From: a virus | Reading direction: 5' to 3' (one strand) | Virus record (IMG/VR): IMGVR_UViG_3300025617_000041 | Coordinates: 1 to 45,080 of that record | Length of the DNA stretch: 45,080 nucleotides | Shown: positions 16,486 to 26,100 of the stretch, piece after piece | Layout: the number at the start of each line of letters is the position of its first letter | Numbering within the stretch: the stretch's first letter is position 1 | The notes under the pieces: model-generated | The model's database searches: none | What the model was told of the DNA's origin: nothing | The model's input: the letters and a program-made list of their open reading frames with translations, nothing else | Position numbers and translations under genes: made by a program

Positions 16486-17466
16486 TTACGATTCAATAAA
16501 GCGAATTCTAATTCCGCCATGTCCACCTCTTGTACCGTGATCTCTCACGTCTGGGCAAGGTGTTGGTGGAACACCACCTGATCCAATTGGGCCATATGGG
16601 AAACAACCGTGCATGTTGTAACAACCACAAGCTCTGTTTGAACGCCAGCAATAGTTAAAAGGAATACCTCTTGTTGGCGACTTACTTAACGCATTAACAG
16701 CGTTAACCATTTGCTTTCTTCCCTGTCCTGACCAAAGTGAGTGTCTATTGTCGTTCTCAGTTCTGTAAGTAGCATGACTTCCATCTCCGCAACTAAACAT
16801 GTGCGAAGGTAGTGGAATACTGTAGTAAAATTGACATGGACATCTTGGATAACATCCAAAGAAGTGCGAACAACCAACTTGTCCGCAACAGTTTACGTCA
16901 CCGCCGAAACCACAAGCAATCCAGCCACTGCCGTTAGCACAATAGTTACAAGCAACACCACAGTTATCACCTGATGTACGTGTAACACAGAAACCGTTTG
17001 CTCTAAAGCAACAGTATCCTGATGGTGTAGTTGAACAAATACTTACTCCGCCCTTACCACCTTGAGCACACAAGCATCCATCTGTGCTTACTCCGTCATT
17101 GCCATTCCAGCAAATTCCAGTTGGTTCTGAACATCCTCTAAAGCACAAGTCATCAGCATTACCACAACTAAAACCTACGTTTCCGGTAACAATTTGACCT
17201 TGTGTCATTGTAATTTGTTTTCTAGTATATGCTCCTGCGTTGCCTGGAAGTCCAAACCCACAACAGCACATTTCAGCACCTGATCCTCCAGCTCCCCATG
17301 CTTCAAGAATTGCAGTTCCATCTGCTGGAGCAATCCAACAAATTCCCTGTCTAAAAAATTGATACATGGTTCCTGGACTGAATACATACACTTTACCTTT
17401 GTTAAGGTTTTCTTCTGTTCTTTCAGTTGCTCTTTCTTTTAGTAAGTTTTTTAATGATATCGCCAT
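16486..17466 (-). CDS. Glycine- and cysteine-rich putative adhesin, paralogue 1 of 3
   Basis: A 326-residue protein with 30 cysteines (about 9 percent) and many glycines. A short charged N-terminal helix (residues 1-25) leads to a beta segment ending ICWIAPADGTAILEAWGAGG, then Gly- and Cys-dense loops (EMCCCGFGLPGNAGAY, GFSCGNADDLCFRGC, CAQGGKGG, CGCYNMHGC), and a conserved end VRDHGTRGGHGGIRIRF. Length and cysteine positions closely match the next two genes. Glycine-loop domains of this sort recall receptor-binding gp38-like adhesins of T-even phages that pack as polyglycine helices, but those are not cysteine-rich. There is no signal peptide, so any disulfides or metal sites must form in or after exit from the cytoplasm. 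It lies one base from paralogue 2. The adhesin role is inferred from glycine loops and neighbouring fibre genes. Confidence 0.8.
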   Translation of the reverse strand: MAISLKNLLKERATERTEENLNKGKVYVFSPGTMYQFFRQGICWIAPADGTAILEAWGAGGSGAEMCCCGFGLPGNAGAYTRKQITMTQGQIVTGNVGFSCGNADDLCFRGCSEPTGICWNGNDGVSTDGCLCAQGGKGGVSICSTTPSGYCCFRANGFCVTRTSGDNCGVACNYCANGSGWIACGFGGDVNCCGQVGCSHFFGCYPRCPCQFYYSIPLPSHMFSCGDGSHATYRTENDNRHSLWSGQGRKQMVNAVNALSKSPTRGIPFNYCWRSNRACGCYNMHGCFPYGPIGSGGVPPTPCPDVRDHGTRGGHGGIRIRFIES

Positions 17467-17467
17467 A

Positions 17468-18448
17468 TTAACTCGCCTTTATAAATTTAATTCTTAAAGA
17501 GCCGTGCCCACCTCTCCAAGCGTGATCTCTAACACCCGGACATGGATGTGGAGGACCACCTGGATGACCTGCTGGACTAAAGGAAATACAACCCTGGTGA
17601 TTGTAACAACCACAACTTCTAGAACCGTTATAACAAATCTGTTCGCCCCACATACCTTCTCTTGACTGGCGACCCATTAAGCCTAACACACCAACAAATT
17701 GGAATTGGCCTGCGCTTCCTGAGTGTCTAGTATAACCAGCATCGGCATCATTAGTTACTGTTACTTCACCACCATCACAAGCGTGATAACCTGGTGGTGT
17801 AGCAAAGTGATAATAGAAACAGCATGGACACATTGGATGACATCCAAAGAATGATGCTCTACTATAACCACCTCTTAAATTAATATCGCCACCGAACGCA
17901 TCAGCACAACAGTCTGCTGTTCCTGGACCATAGTTACATACAATTCCACAGTTATTATTATTTGTTCTTGTAGCACAGAAACTAGCGTTAGCAAAACAAC
18001 AGTATAGTGCTGTATTTGTAGAACAATAAGAAGTACCACCTCTACCGCCTTGGGCACACATACATCCTGTAGTTCCAGCACACTGGAAAGTAATACAAGT
18101 TGCCTCTGAGCGTCCTCTGTAACAAATAGCATCTGCGTTGCCGCAACTAAATCCTGTTGTTCCTGTAACTGTACAACCTGCTAATACATCAATTGTTTTT
18201 CTTGAATATGCTCCCGGATTACCAGGTAGGCCGCCGCCGCAACAGCACATCTTTCCGCCACTGCCGCCTGCGCCCCAAATTTCAATAACTGCTGTCCCGT
18301 CTGCTGGAGCAACCCAACAAATTCCTGTATGGAAATTTGTATAGTTATTGGATGGCGCATATACCCATATTTGACCTTGCTCAATGTTTTCTTCATCTTG
18401 AGAAATAAAGTCTAGTCTGTCTTTTAAAAGGTTTTTTAATGTAGCCAT
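17468..18448 (-). CDS. Glycine- and cysteine-rich putative adhesin, paralogue 2 of 3
   Basis: A 326-residue paralogue with 29 cysteines. Shared landmarks are GICWVAPADGTAVIEIWGAG, the CCC triplet (here KMCCCGGGLPGNPGAY), GFSCGNADAICYRG, CMCAQGGRGG, the FFGCHPMCPCC cluster, CGCYNHQGC and the end VRDHAWRGGHGSLRIKF. It is the most diverged of the three: CRGRSEATC replaces CFRGCS, the region before the FGGD motif has a different Cys pattern, and the 70 residues before the CGCYN motif (ending GLMGRQSREG) are largely unlike the other two. The ATG is two bases downstream of the paralogue 3 stop. If these are adhesins, this copy may have a different specificity. Confident as a gene; function is inferred. 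Confidence 0.8.
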   Translation of the reverse strand: MATLKNLLKDRLDFISQDEENIEQGQIWVYAPSNNYTNFHTGICWVAPADGTAVIEIWGAGGSGGKMCCCGGGLPGNPGAYSRKTIDVLAGCTVTGTTGFSCGNADAICYRGRSEATCITFQCAGTTGCMCAQGGRGGTSYCSTNTALYCCFANASFCATRTNNNNCGIVCNYGPGTADCCADAFGGDINLRGGYSRASFFGCHPMCPCCFYYHFATPPGYHACDGGEVTVTNDADAGYTRHSGSAGQFQFVGVLGLMGRQSREGMWGEQICYNGSRSCGCYNHQGCISFSPAGHPGGPPHPCPGVRDHAWRGGHGSLRIKFIKAS

Positions 18449-18450
18449 CT

Positions 18451-19419
18451 TTAATCCTTTATGAACTTGATTCTAATTGAGCCGTCGCCGCCGGCCCTTG
18501 CGTGGTCACGTACACCTGGACATGGAAACGGTCCCATACCTGGATGACCAACTGGAGCATGTCTAGAACAACCTTCGTTGTTATAACAACCACAGCCTTT
18601 ACCACCATTCCAACAGTAAGCCCATGGAGTACCTTTTTCTGGAGTTCTCGAAAGTGCGTTAATAGCATAAATGTGTTGATGCATTCCGTGTCCTGACCAC
18701 TGTGAGAATCCGTTATTGTTTTCGGTGTTGAATGTAACTACGCCACCCTCCTTAGCAAACTGACCAGGGGGAACAGCTAAATGCCAATGGAAAAAACATG
18801 GACAACTTGGATGACATCCAAAGAAACTAACACAAGAGAAGCAACCTCCCATGTTTACGTCTCCGCCATACCCGCAAGCATGCCAATCGCTTTCTCTATA
18901 GTTACATACGATACCACAATGTGTATTATTTGTTTTTGTTACGCAAAAACCGCTTGCTCTAAAGCAACAATACCCGGAAGGTGTAGTTGAACAAATACTA
19001 GTTCCGCCACGTCCTCCTTGCGCACACATACATCCGCCTTGGCCGCCGTTTCCTCTCCAACATAAACATGTTGCTTGAGAACAACCTCTGAAACACAAGT
19101 CATCTGCGTTACCACAGCTTTTACCTACGTATCCACAAATGTAGCATCCTTCGTTAATTTGAATAGTTTTTTTAGCATAGGCTCCTGGATTACCTGGAAG
19201 TCCAAACCCACAACAGCACATTTCAGCACCTGAACCACCCGCTCCCCAAATTTCAATAACTGCTGTACCGTTGGCAGGGGCTACCCAACAAATTCCTTGA
19301 CAGAAATTTTCATAATCAGTACCTGGAGTGTAAGCATAAATTTGCCCTCTTTCCAGATTTTCTTCTTCGTCAAACAGTGCCTGATCTTTCGAAGTAAGTA
19401 GTTCTCTTAGTGTTGCCAT
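18451..19419 (-). CDS. Glycine- and cysteine-rich putative adhesin, paralogue 3 of 3 (first transcribed)
   Basis: A 322-residue paralogue with 31 cysteines, first of the triplet in the direction of transcription. The N-terminal helix is acidic, followed by QGICWVAPANGTAVIEIWGA, EMCCCGFGLPGNPGAY, KSCGNADDLCFRGCS, CMCAQGGRGG, SGYCCFRASGFC, FFGCHPSCPCFFHWH, CGCYNNEGC and VRDHARAGGDGSIRIKF. It shares with paralogue 1 a 41-base stretch of identical DNA (17243-17283 and 19193-19233), which paralogue 2 lacks, suggesting recent exchange. Cysteine pairs and C-x-C units dominate rather than any classic zinc-finger spacing. The gene has its own AGGATAG ribosome site, and the nearest clear late promoter is at 19791-19798, so the small upstream gene and the triplet probably form one late transcript. 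Confidence 0.8.
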   Translation of the reverse strand: MATLRELLTSKDQALFDEEENLERGQIYAYTPGTDYENFCQGICWVAPANGTAVIEIWGAGGSGAEMCCCGFGLPGNPGAYAKKTIQINEGCYICGYVGKSCGNADDLCFRGCSQATCLCWRGNGGQGGCMCAQGGRGGTSICSTTPSGYCCFRASGFCVTKTNNTHCGIVCNYRESDWHACGYGGDVNMGGCFSCVSFFGCHPSCPCFFHWHLAVPPGQFAKEGGVVTFNTENNNGFSQWSGHGMHQHIYAINALSRTPEKGTPWAYCWNGGKGCGCYNNEGCSRHAPVGHPGMGPFPCPGVRDHARAGGDGSIRIKFIKD

Positions 19420-19438
19420 TTAACTATCCTTGTAAGTC

Positions 19439-19771
19439 CTATGATCCAGCAATTACCCAACCATAATTTGATCCAGTATATGTTAGAGTAATAACTGCTC
19501 CAGTAACGTTAATAATCAAATCTTCGTTAGCGCCATTAATCTTCGAACCGTTACGTGCTATAGTAAGATTATTTGTAGCCATTGAGCTGCCTACGTCAAT
19601 AAACTGAATAGTGTCATTTAACAGCAAAGAGCTGTTCGCAGGTAATGTAATTGTAAACCCTGCGGACGATGTATCTGCTAGAATCCTATCATTGACACTT
19701 GCATTAAAAGTAGTAGAAACTTCACGGATTATTACTCCTGCGGTTCCTGTTGTTGTTATGTATCTTCCCAT
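19439..19771 (-). CDS. Small beta-rich virion protein
   Basis: A 110-residue product with strands such as AGFTITLPANSSLLLNDTIQ and NLTIARNGSKINGANEDLI. This pattern (DT-x-x-x-x-FTITLPA, then ARNGS-x-I-x-G) recurs in C-terminal parts of phage tail proteins and small fibre or decoration proteins, where it forms a compact beta-domain. It stands alone here as a separate gene. The ATG has a strong AGGGGAT ribosome site, and a consensus late promoter lies about 20 bases upstream. It precedes the three Cys-rich genes and may be their partner in the same structure, which is inference from order only. Confidence 0.75.
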   Translation of the reverse strand: MGRYITTTGTAGVIIREVSTTFNASVNDRILADTSSAGFTITLPANSSLLLNDTIQFIDVGSSMATNNLTIARNGSKINGANEDLIINVTGAVITLTYTGSNYGWVIAGS

Positions 19772-19790
19772 TGATATCCCCTGATGCTAG

Positions 19791-19798
19791 TATTTATA
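19791..19798 (-). promoter_or_regulatory. T4-type late promoter, consensus box
   Basis: Minus strand reads GTGTATAAATACTAGC with an exact TATAAATA. It overlaps the stop codon of the gene at 19794-20114 and is about 20 bases upstream of the ATG at 19771. It should drive the small virion gene and the three Cys-rich genes. Confidence 0.8.
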
Positions 19799-20114
19799 CA
19801 CTTGAAGTCTCAATCCCCATCGCTACCGCACTTACGTTCGGGTTTGATGAGTAAACTACAAGAATTTTTCCGGCGTCCATAACTATACCAGTACGTTCAA
19901 GTACGCCCTTTCCTAAAAGCTCTGTGTCGTATTCAATCCATTCAGCGTCAGTCGGTGTAGATGCTATTGCAACAGCTACTCTAACATTAGTTGCTTGGTT
20001 TCCTCTATTACACAGAGACAAACTTACCACAGTAAATGTATCAACTGGCACAGTATAAACTGATGTCAGTGTTGCTGCACTTAGATCTGAGGCTCCTAAT
20101 CTTCCATTTGCCAT
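19794..20114 (-). CDS. Small virion protein, paralogous to the 109-residue protein at 32596-32925
   Basis: A 106-residue beta protein. TSVYTVPVDTFTVVSLSLCN followed by NVRVAVAI matches, strand for strand, the pattern of the 109-residue product encoded at 32596-32925 (SRITVIGLSICNVVDHVVKA). Both then have a segment with an aromatic residue, an I-x-x-G turn and a final strand set. Such small proteins occur beside fibre genes in marine T4-like phages as I recall; function is unknown. The ATG has a CGGAG ribosome site in the 13-base gap after the 2097-residue gene, suggesting co-transcription from the promoter at 26452. No cysteine cluster or membrane segment. Confidence 0.72.
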   Translation of the reverse strand: MANGRLGASDLSAATLTSVYTVPVDTFTVVSLSLCNRGNQATNVRVAVAIASTPTDAEWIEYDTELLGKGVLERTGIVMDAGKILVVYSSNPNVSAVAMGIETSSV

Positions 20115-20127
20115 TTATTTTTCTCCG

Positions 20128-23100
20128 TTATCCATGTATGAACATGTTCATTGCTATTGGTACACCTGTTACGCCTTCTTTAAAGTTCATTTTGCTCTCT
20201 ACTGAAAGCTCTAAGCCGTTAGTTGTAGTAATATAATTATCAGCTACAAACACCTGACCTGCGGTAAGTGTATTTACGTTCAAAGTTGATGATCCTGAAC
20301 CAATTTGGGAAGCAATATATGCCTTAATTGCTCTCTGTGTTGGTACAACTTGATCCGAATCTTGTGTAAAGAACGGATCCGTACTAAATTCATTAATTGC
20401 AGCACCACCTGTTCCAAGTTCAACTGAACCTAGTTGTAATTGCTGTAGACCAGCAATGTTAAATGCGTCAGCGTTTAGTGTTGCTGTACCTGTTGCCTGT
20501 TCAACTGTAAACAAGTCACCAACTCTAAAGTTACCATCTTGGTCAGTTGATGTAAAGAACACTCGTCCTCCGCCTTTTTCAACTGTTTCGCTATCCGGCT
20601 CTGGATCTTGTAATGGAATATTTGGATAGTTTGTAGTAGTAAAGTTACCAGTACCAATATCCAAGAAGTCGTGTCCTGTTAGTCGACACTGGCTATATCT
20701 AATTCTAATTTCAAATGTATCATCATGAACTGGAGCATCACTAATTTCTACAGCAGGACTTAATTGTAATCTAGCACTATATGGACTACTAATAGTATTA
20801 TCAAACAGTTCTGTACCTAAAATTTGTGTTACAGTAACTAGTTTATAGTATTGTCCAGGCAGTGTACTAAATTCTACGTTTGATCCTGCTATTGGTACTG
20901 AATCAAGTCCTGTTACATTTACATAAGATCCTGCTTGGAAATAATCTCCATATCCGTCACCTGTAATAGTAACAGTAGCAACATCCCATGATGATCCTCT
21001 ATTAATAAATCCTGGATTACCAAGTGCGCCATCGCCTACTCTAATTGCAAATGGTGCTTCGTTAACGTTAGTAGCATCTGTAATTGTTAATGTAGGTAAT
21101 GATCCACTGTCGTATCCTGAACCTGGATCAATCATTCTAATTTCGTTAATTTTTCCATCTTCAACTCTAGCTCTTGCTTCTGCTTGTGCGCCTGCTTTAA
21201 GTTTGCGGTTTGATCCACCGGAACTATTGTGAATATAGAAGTACGGATCGTGCTGGATATTAGAAAATGTTGGTTTTCTATTTCCTCTTAATGCTAGACT
21301 AGTAACTGTAGTCCATTCCAATCCATATTTAGAATGGTAATATTCTCCATCGATATTTCTAACAACAACAAAGTTTCCTTGGCCGTAACTTACCCAGCTA
21401 GTTGCTGTTCCTGCTCCAAGAACCGGTCCTGCTTTAAATTCGGATTTATCAGCCATTACAAACGTAATACCTGTATCTGATACAGCAACAAATCTTCCGT
21501 TACCATAAGCAACATCTGTTAATACAGGACTTACTGCTCCTGATACTGTTAAAGCTAACCAGCTAATTCCGTCTGTACTGTATGCTGCAGATCCGCCCGA
21601 TGATACAGCAACGAACATACCTTGACCATAAGCAATAGCATTCCAGTTTGTATCAGTTCCGACGGTTCCTCCGGCATTTGCCCAAAGAACACCATCATTT
21701 GAAATACAAGGAGTAGCACTATCTGATCTAACTGCTACAAACTTTCCGTTTCCGTACGCAACTGATGAATAACTTCCAGTTTGAGGCGTAGTAGTAGCTG
21801 TCCAAGTTTCACCGCCGTCATCACTGTATGCGGCATTGTTTGAACCTGTTGCTAGTGCTACAAAACGTACAGTACCTGTAAGTTTGTCACCTTCTAATCC
21901 AGCACCAATAGTATTCCACTGTGATGCTGTTGGTAACGACATATTATTCCATTCGCCGTCCGGTCCTGTGTATCTTCCATCAATGTTAGTTGCTCCGACT
22001 CCTATGGCAACAACTCTGCCGCCAATGAATCTACCTTCAAAACTAAACGTATCAATAATATTAAAGTCAGGATCATCATCTCTAACGTTTGTAACGGTAA
22101 TTACTAGATCATTATCTGGACTCAGGCCGCCAAATGCTGTTCCTGCTATTGTAAATGTATCATTTACAGCATAGCCTGTTCCGCCTGATGTCATTGTTAC
22201 ATAATATTTAAATCCATAAGCAACAATATCAAATGTAGCATTGCCATCGCCTTCTGACGCAAACGTTTGACTTGATGTAACTCTAGTAGGATGGAATGTT
22301 GCTGTTTGAGTTTGTACTGACGCTACTGTAAGTGCTGTAGAATGAGTCGGAGCATCAATAACAAGTCTAGGCTCAATCAAATATAAACTTGATGGATCTG
22401 GTGCTGATATAGCAAGTCCTGGAACTGAATGATCCCATCCAGCTGTTCCATCTTCTTTGTAGATGTTAGCAACCTTAGATCCTGCGTTGTAAGAATTAAT
22501 AATACCTGTTTGACCAGCCCCTAAACCTGATTGGATAAAGATTCTTGCGCCAACATAATCAGCACTTTGAGCACTGTCTGTTGCTGAAAGTGTAATACTA
22601 GTAGTCGTTCCGCCCTGTGCTACGTTTTCAACTTGTAGGTATTCACTACCTCCAAAGTCACCTGAACTATCATTTAGGTCAAGCATCCTTACTTGGAAGA
22701 TAGCATCGTCTCTGCGTTCATCGTCAGTAACACTCACATTAATGCCAGCACCGTTAAATGTAAACGTTGCTTCGTCATAGTGACTACCTGCGTTTTGAAA
22801 TTCAACACGCCAAATCTGATTTGTGCCATCTGTAACAGCTCTACCAGCGGCTTCTAATGCTCTATTATTAACGGTACCAGTTACTGGAGTTTCTGTACTA
22901 TCAACACCTTCTGATACACAACCAAATGTACCATAAGATGAGTTACCATTTGTAGCACGAATCTTACCGCCATTTTCTGCTAAGTAACCAATGTGTCCAT
23001 AATATGAGAACACAGACACAAGTTCTGTTCTACCTAAGTTTGTACACCATACACCAATACCGTCACTTAATACCTGTGTAAAGTCGTTAGCAACAATAGA

Positions 23101-26100
23101 GTCGTTACCGCCTGCGTGTAAGTCGCCGTCAATTTTACAACCAACACACGCAGTTCCAAAAGTTGTTACGTTTTGTACATAACATGATTTATTTGTAATC
23201 CATACACGAGTATCTGCTGTTCCCCAACCTGGGTCTAGTGATACATAAGCGCCTGCTGTTGGGCGTTTTGTGCCATAAGAGTTAGCAACACCTAGTGTTC
23301 CTGTTAACCCTTGTACTGTCATGTTTCTAACACCAGTACCGTTTCTTACAAGATACATGTTTTCTTGAATACTGCCTTGTACACTGTTAACATATAAATG
23401 TGCCGCTTCAAGTGTTTTATAATTTCCTGTAAAGAACAAGTCATAGTAGAAAGCATCAATATAACTTCTTACATCTCTAGAACATGCGTCTGTGTCATAT
23501 GTGTAAGATGGATATGTATTAGTAATATATTGTAATGTTTCAGCAACAGCAAACTCTTTATTTAGATACAACAATGTTGCGGCCGCCAATCTATCATAAT
23601 CGTCAACAGTATTATTTTGTCCAGTTATTGCTGGCGCACTTCCGTTGCCATTAATATAAAAATCAATATAATCAATTGCGTCATCTAGTAAATCTTGTAC
23701 TAGTGTACCTTCTGTTCCTGTAGCAAACGGTCTTGCTATAACTTGAGCAACGCCTGATTGTAATTCTACTACGTCAGTTCCTTGTACAACATCATTTAGT
23801 AAAGTTTTTAAGAATGCTAACGCATCTAAACTGTATGGCACATCACTGGAATTAACTAAACTACCTGCTGGTCTTACGTTTGTTGAACGCAGTTCGTCAC
23901 CAACTACTGCTGTTTCTACTGGAACTTTAATAGGAAGTACTTCGTAAAATACTCCAGTTTTAACTAAAATAGTTCTTTGTGGCTTAACGGCAGCCGGTAT
24001 ATTTGTTGATACTCCTGCTGTAATAGCATCAGTAATAATCGGAAGTAAAGATGATATTTCTGTTGAAGCTCCAGCTTCAGCTTCATACGTTAAATCAATT
24101 TGTTGTAAGACTGGATTCGCAACCCCATTAGTAGTTTGATAATTTACTGCTGGTCCTGCGTTTAAAAATACTGCTTGTTTTAAAACATCATTTACAGCGT
24201 ATTCTAATGCTGCATTTGTTTCTGCTTCTTGTCCTGCTACATAAAACGCCGCGGCATTTGTTGTATATTCAAGTGCAGCTTCTCTTGATTTTACATTACC
24301 GCCTCTACTAAAGTCGTAAGCAAGAGCATCAAGAACCAAACCTACATCTCTTACACATTTATCTGCGTCAAATGTGAATATGTTACTAAACGGAGCAATA
24401 TTATTTGTGATTTGATAGTTAATCCATTCTTTAGTTTCTGCTTGAATAAACTGTCTATTTACTTTTAATAAGTGTTTAGCATCAGGATGTCTTAGACCGT
24501 TTTCAATTTGCTCTGCGGCATATCTAATAGTTTTAAATGGTCTATCGCTAGTAATGCCTCTGTCTGGAGCAGGAGCATCAACACCATCTGTACCTACATA
24601 ATATAGTTGATCAATTTCGCCCCAATATTTCCATTCAGGAATTCCTGTAGAACTTACAACAAGTGTTTGTCCTGTATCGCCTGCGGCCAATCTTGTTGGG
24701 CCAGCACCGCTGTATACAACTAAGTCACCTGTAGTTGTTAGTACGTTGTTTTCGTCACCTGCGGCTAACAAGTTCCAATATGTACCATTTAAGTCTTGGT
24801 CTGGTCTACTGTCTAATGAACCTTGTGAAAGTGAACTATCACTATCTTCTTGTGAGTGATGTGAAAGTACACAAACATAACTGCTGTTACCGTATCTTGT
24901 TACATCGCCTAGTACATAATCATAATCATCTTGCCATTGACCTAACCAACGGAAGCCGCTGTTTAATCTTTCCCAGTACGCTGTGTTTGGTGGTTTGGCC
25001 GCAACCGTAACAGTCATCGTACCCGAATCTGTCGGAACTTCAAATAATGCTCCACCTTGCTCGGCGCTGATTCTAAATTCTGTTGCTGACGGAATTGATT
25101 CTATGTAGTATGTTACTCCTACTTGAACTCCGCCAAATACTGTGCCTGTAAAGTTTACTGCCATTCCTACTGTCATGTCAGCAGTTGTTGTACATGTAAA
25201 TCTATCTGTTGCTGATAATGTTGCTGTAACTGTTGCTGGTAATGATGGACTATCTGCTATTGCTAGATAAGTGTAACCATTTACCCTTACTACATCACCT
25301 ACTTTATAATCAGTTCCAATAGACCAATCATTTTGTAGCTTAAATCCTGTTTGATAAAGATCCCAATTTGCGTTACCGTCTACAGGATCTGTTGGTTTAA
25401 TTCCTGAATGATTTTCTGTAGCAATATAAGCATAACCGCCATATGTTACTACATCGCCTGGTTGATAAACAGTCGAAACATTCCAGCTGTTATCAAATTC
25501 AAAACCTTCTACAAACTGTGCCCAATATCCTGAATCTTCATCTTGTTCAAAAGTTCTTGAACCACTAGTTTGGTGTTTTGCTAAACAAATCCAAAGGCCA
25601 GCGCCATACTTAACAACATCATTAACTTTGTAGTTGATGCCTGCGCTGTTATCCCAATCTTCTTTGTATTCAATTCCTTGATTAAAATAATCCCATTTAC
25701 TTTGGTCTGCTTCGAGTCCGTCTATAAAGTCAGCGCCTGCTGTGTGACCTTCATTACAAATATATAATGTTCCGCCAAACTTTACTACGTCATTAATTTT
25801 ATATCTTGTAGTCGGTGCCCAGTCTGCTTTCCAATCAAAGCCTTCTGTGTACAAATCCCATTTAGCTAAATCTTCAGCAACACCTGGAGTAACTAATCCT
25901 AAACCTTCAAGTCCGAAAGTAATAGTTGCCGCTGATGTGTGTCCTGTATTACAAAGATAAACATTACCGCCATACTTAACTGTGTCGTTTAGTTTATATC
26001 TGTAGTTTGCTTGCCAGTCACTTTGCCAGTCGAAAGACTCAGCAAATAAATCCCATTTTGAAAGCGTACTATCTTGTCCAGGAATAACATAATCAACTTC

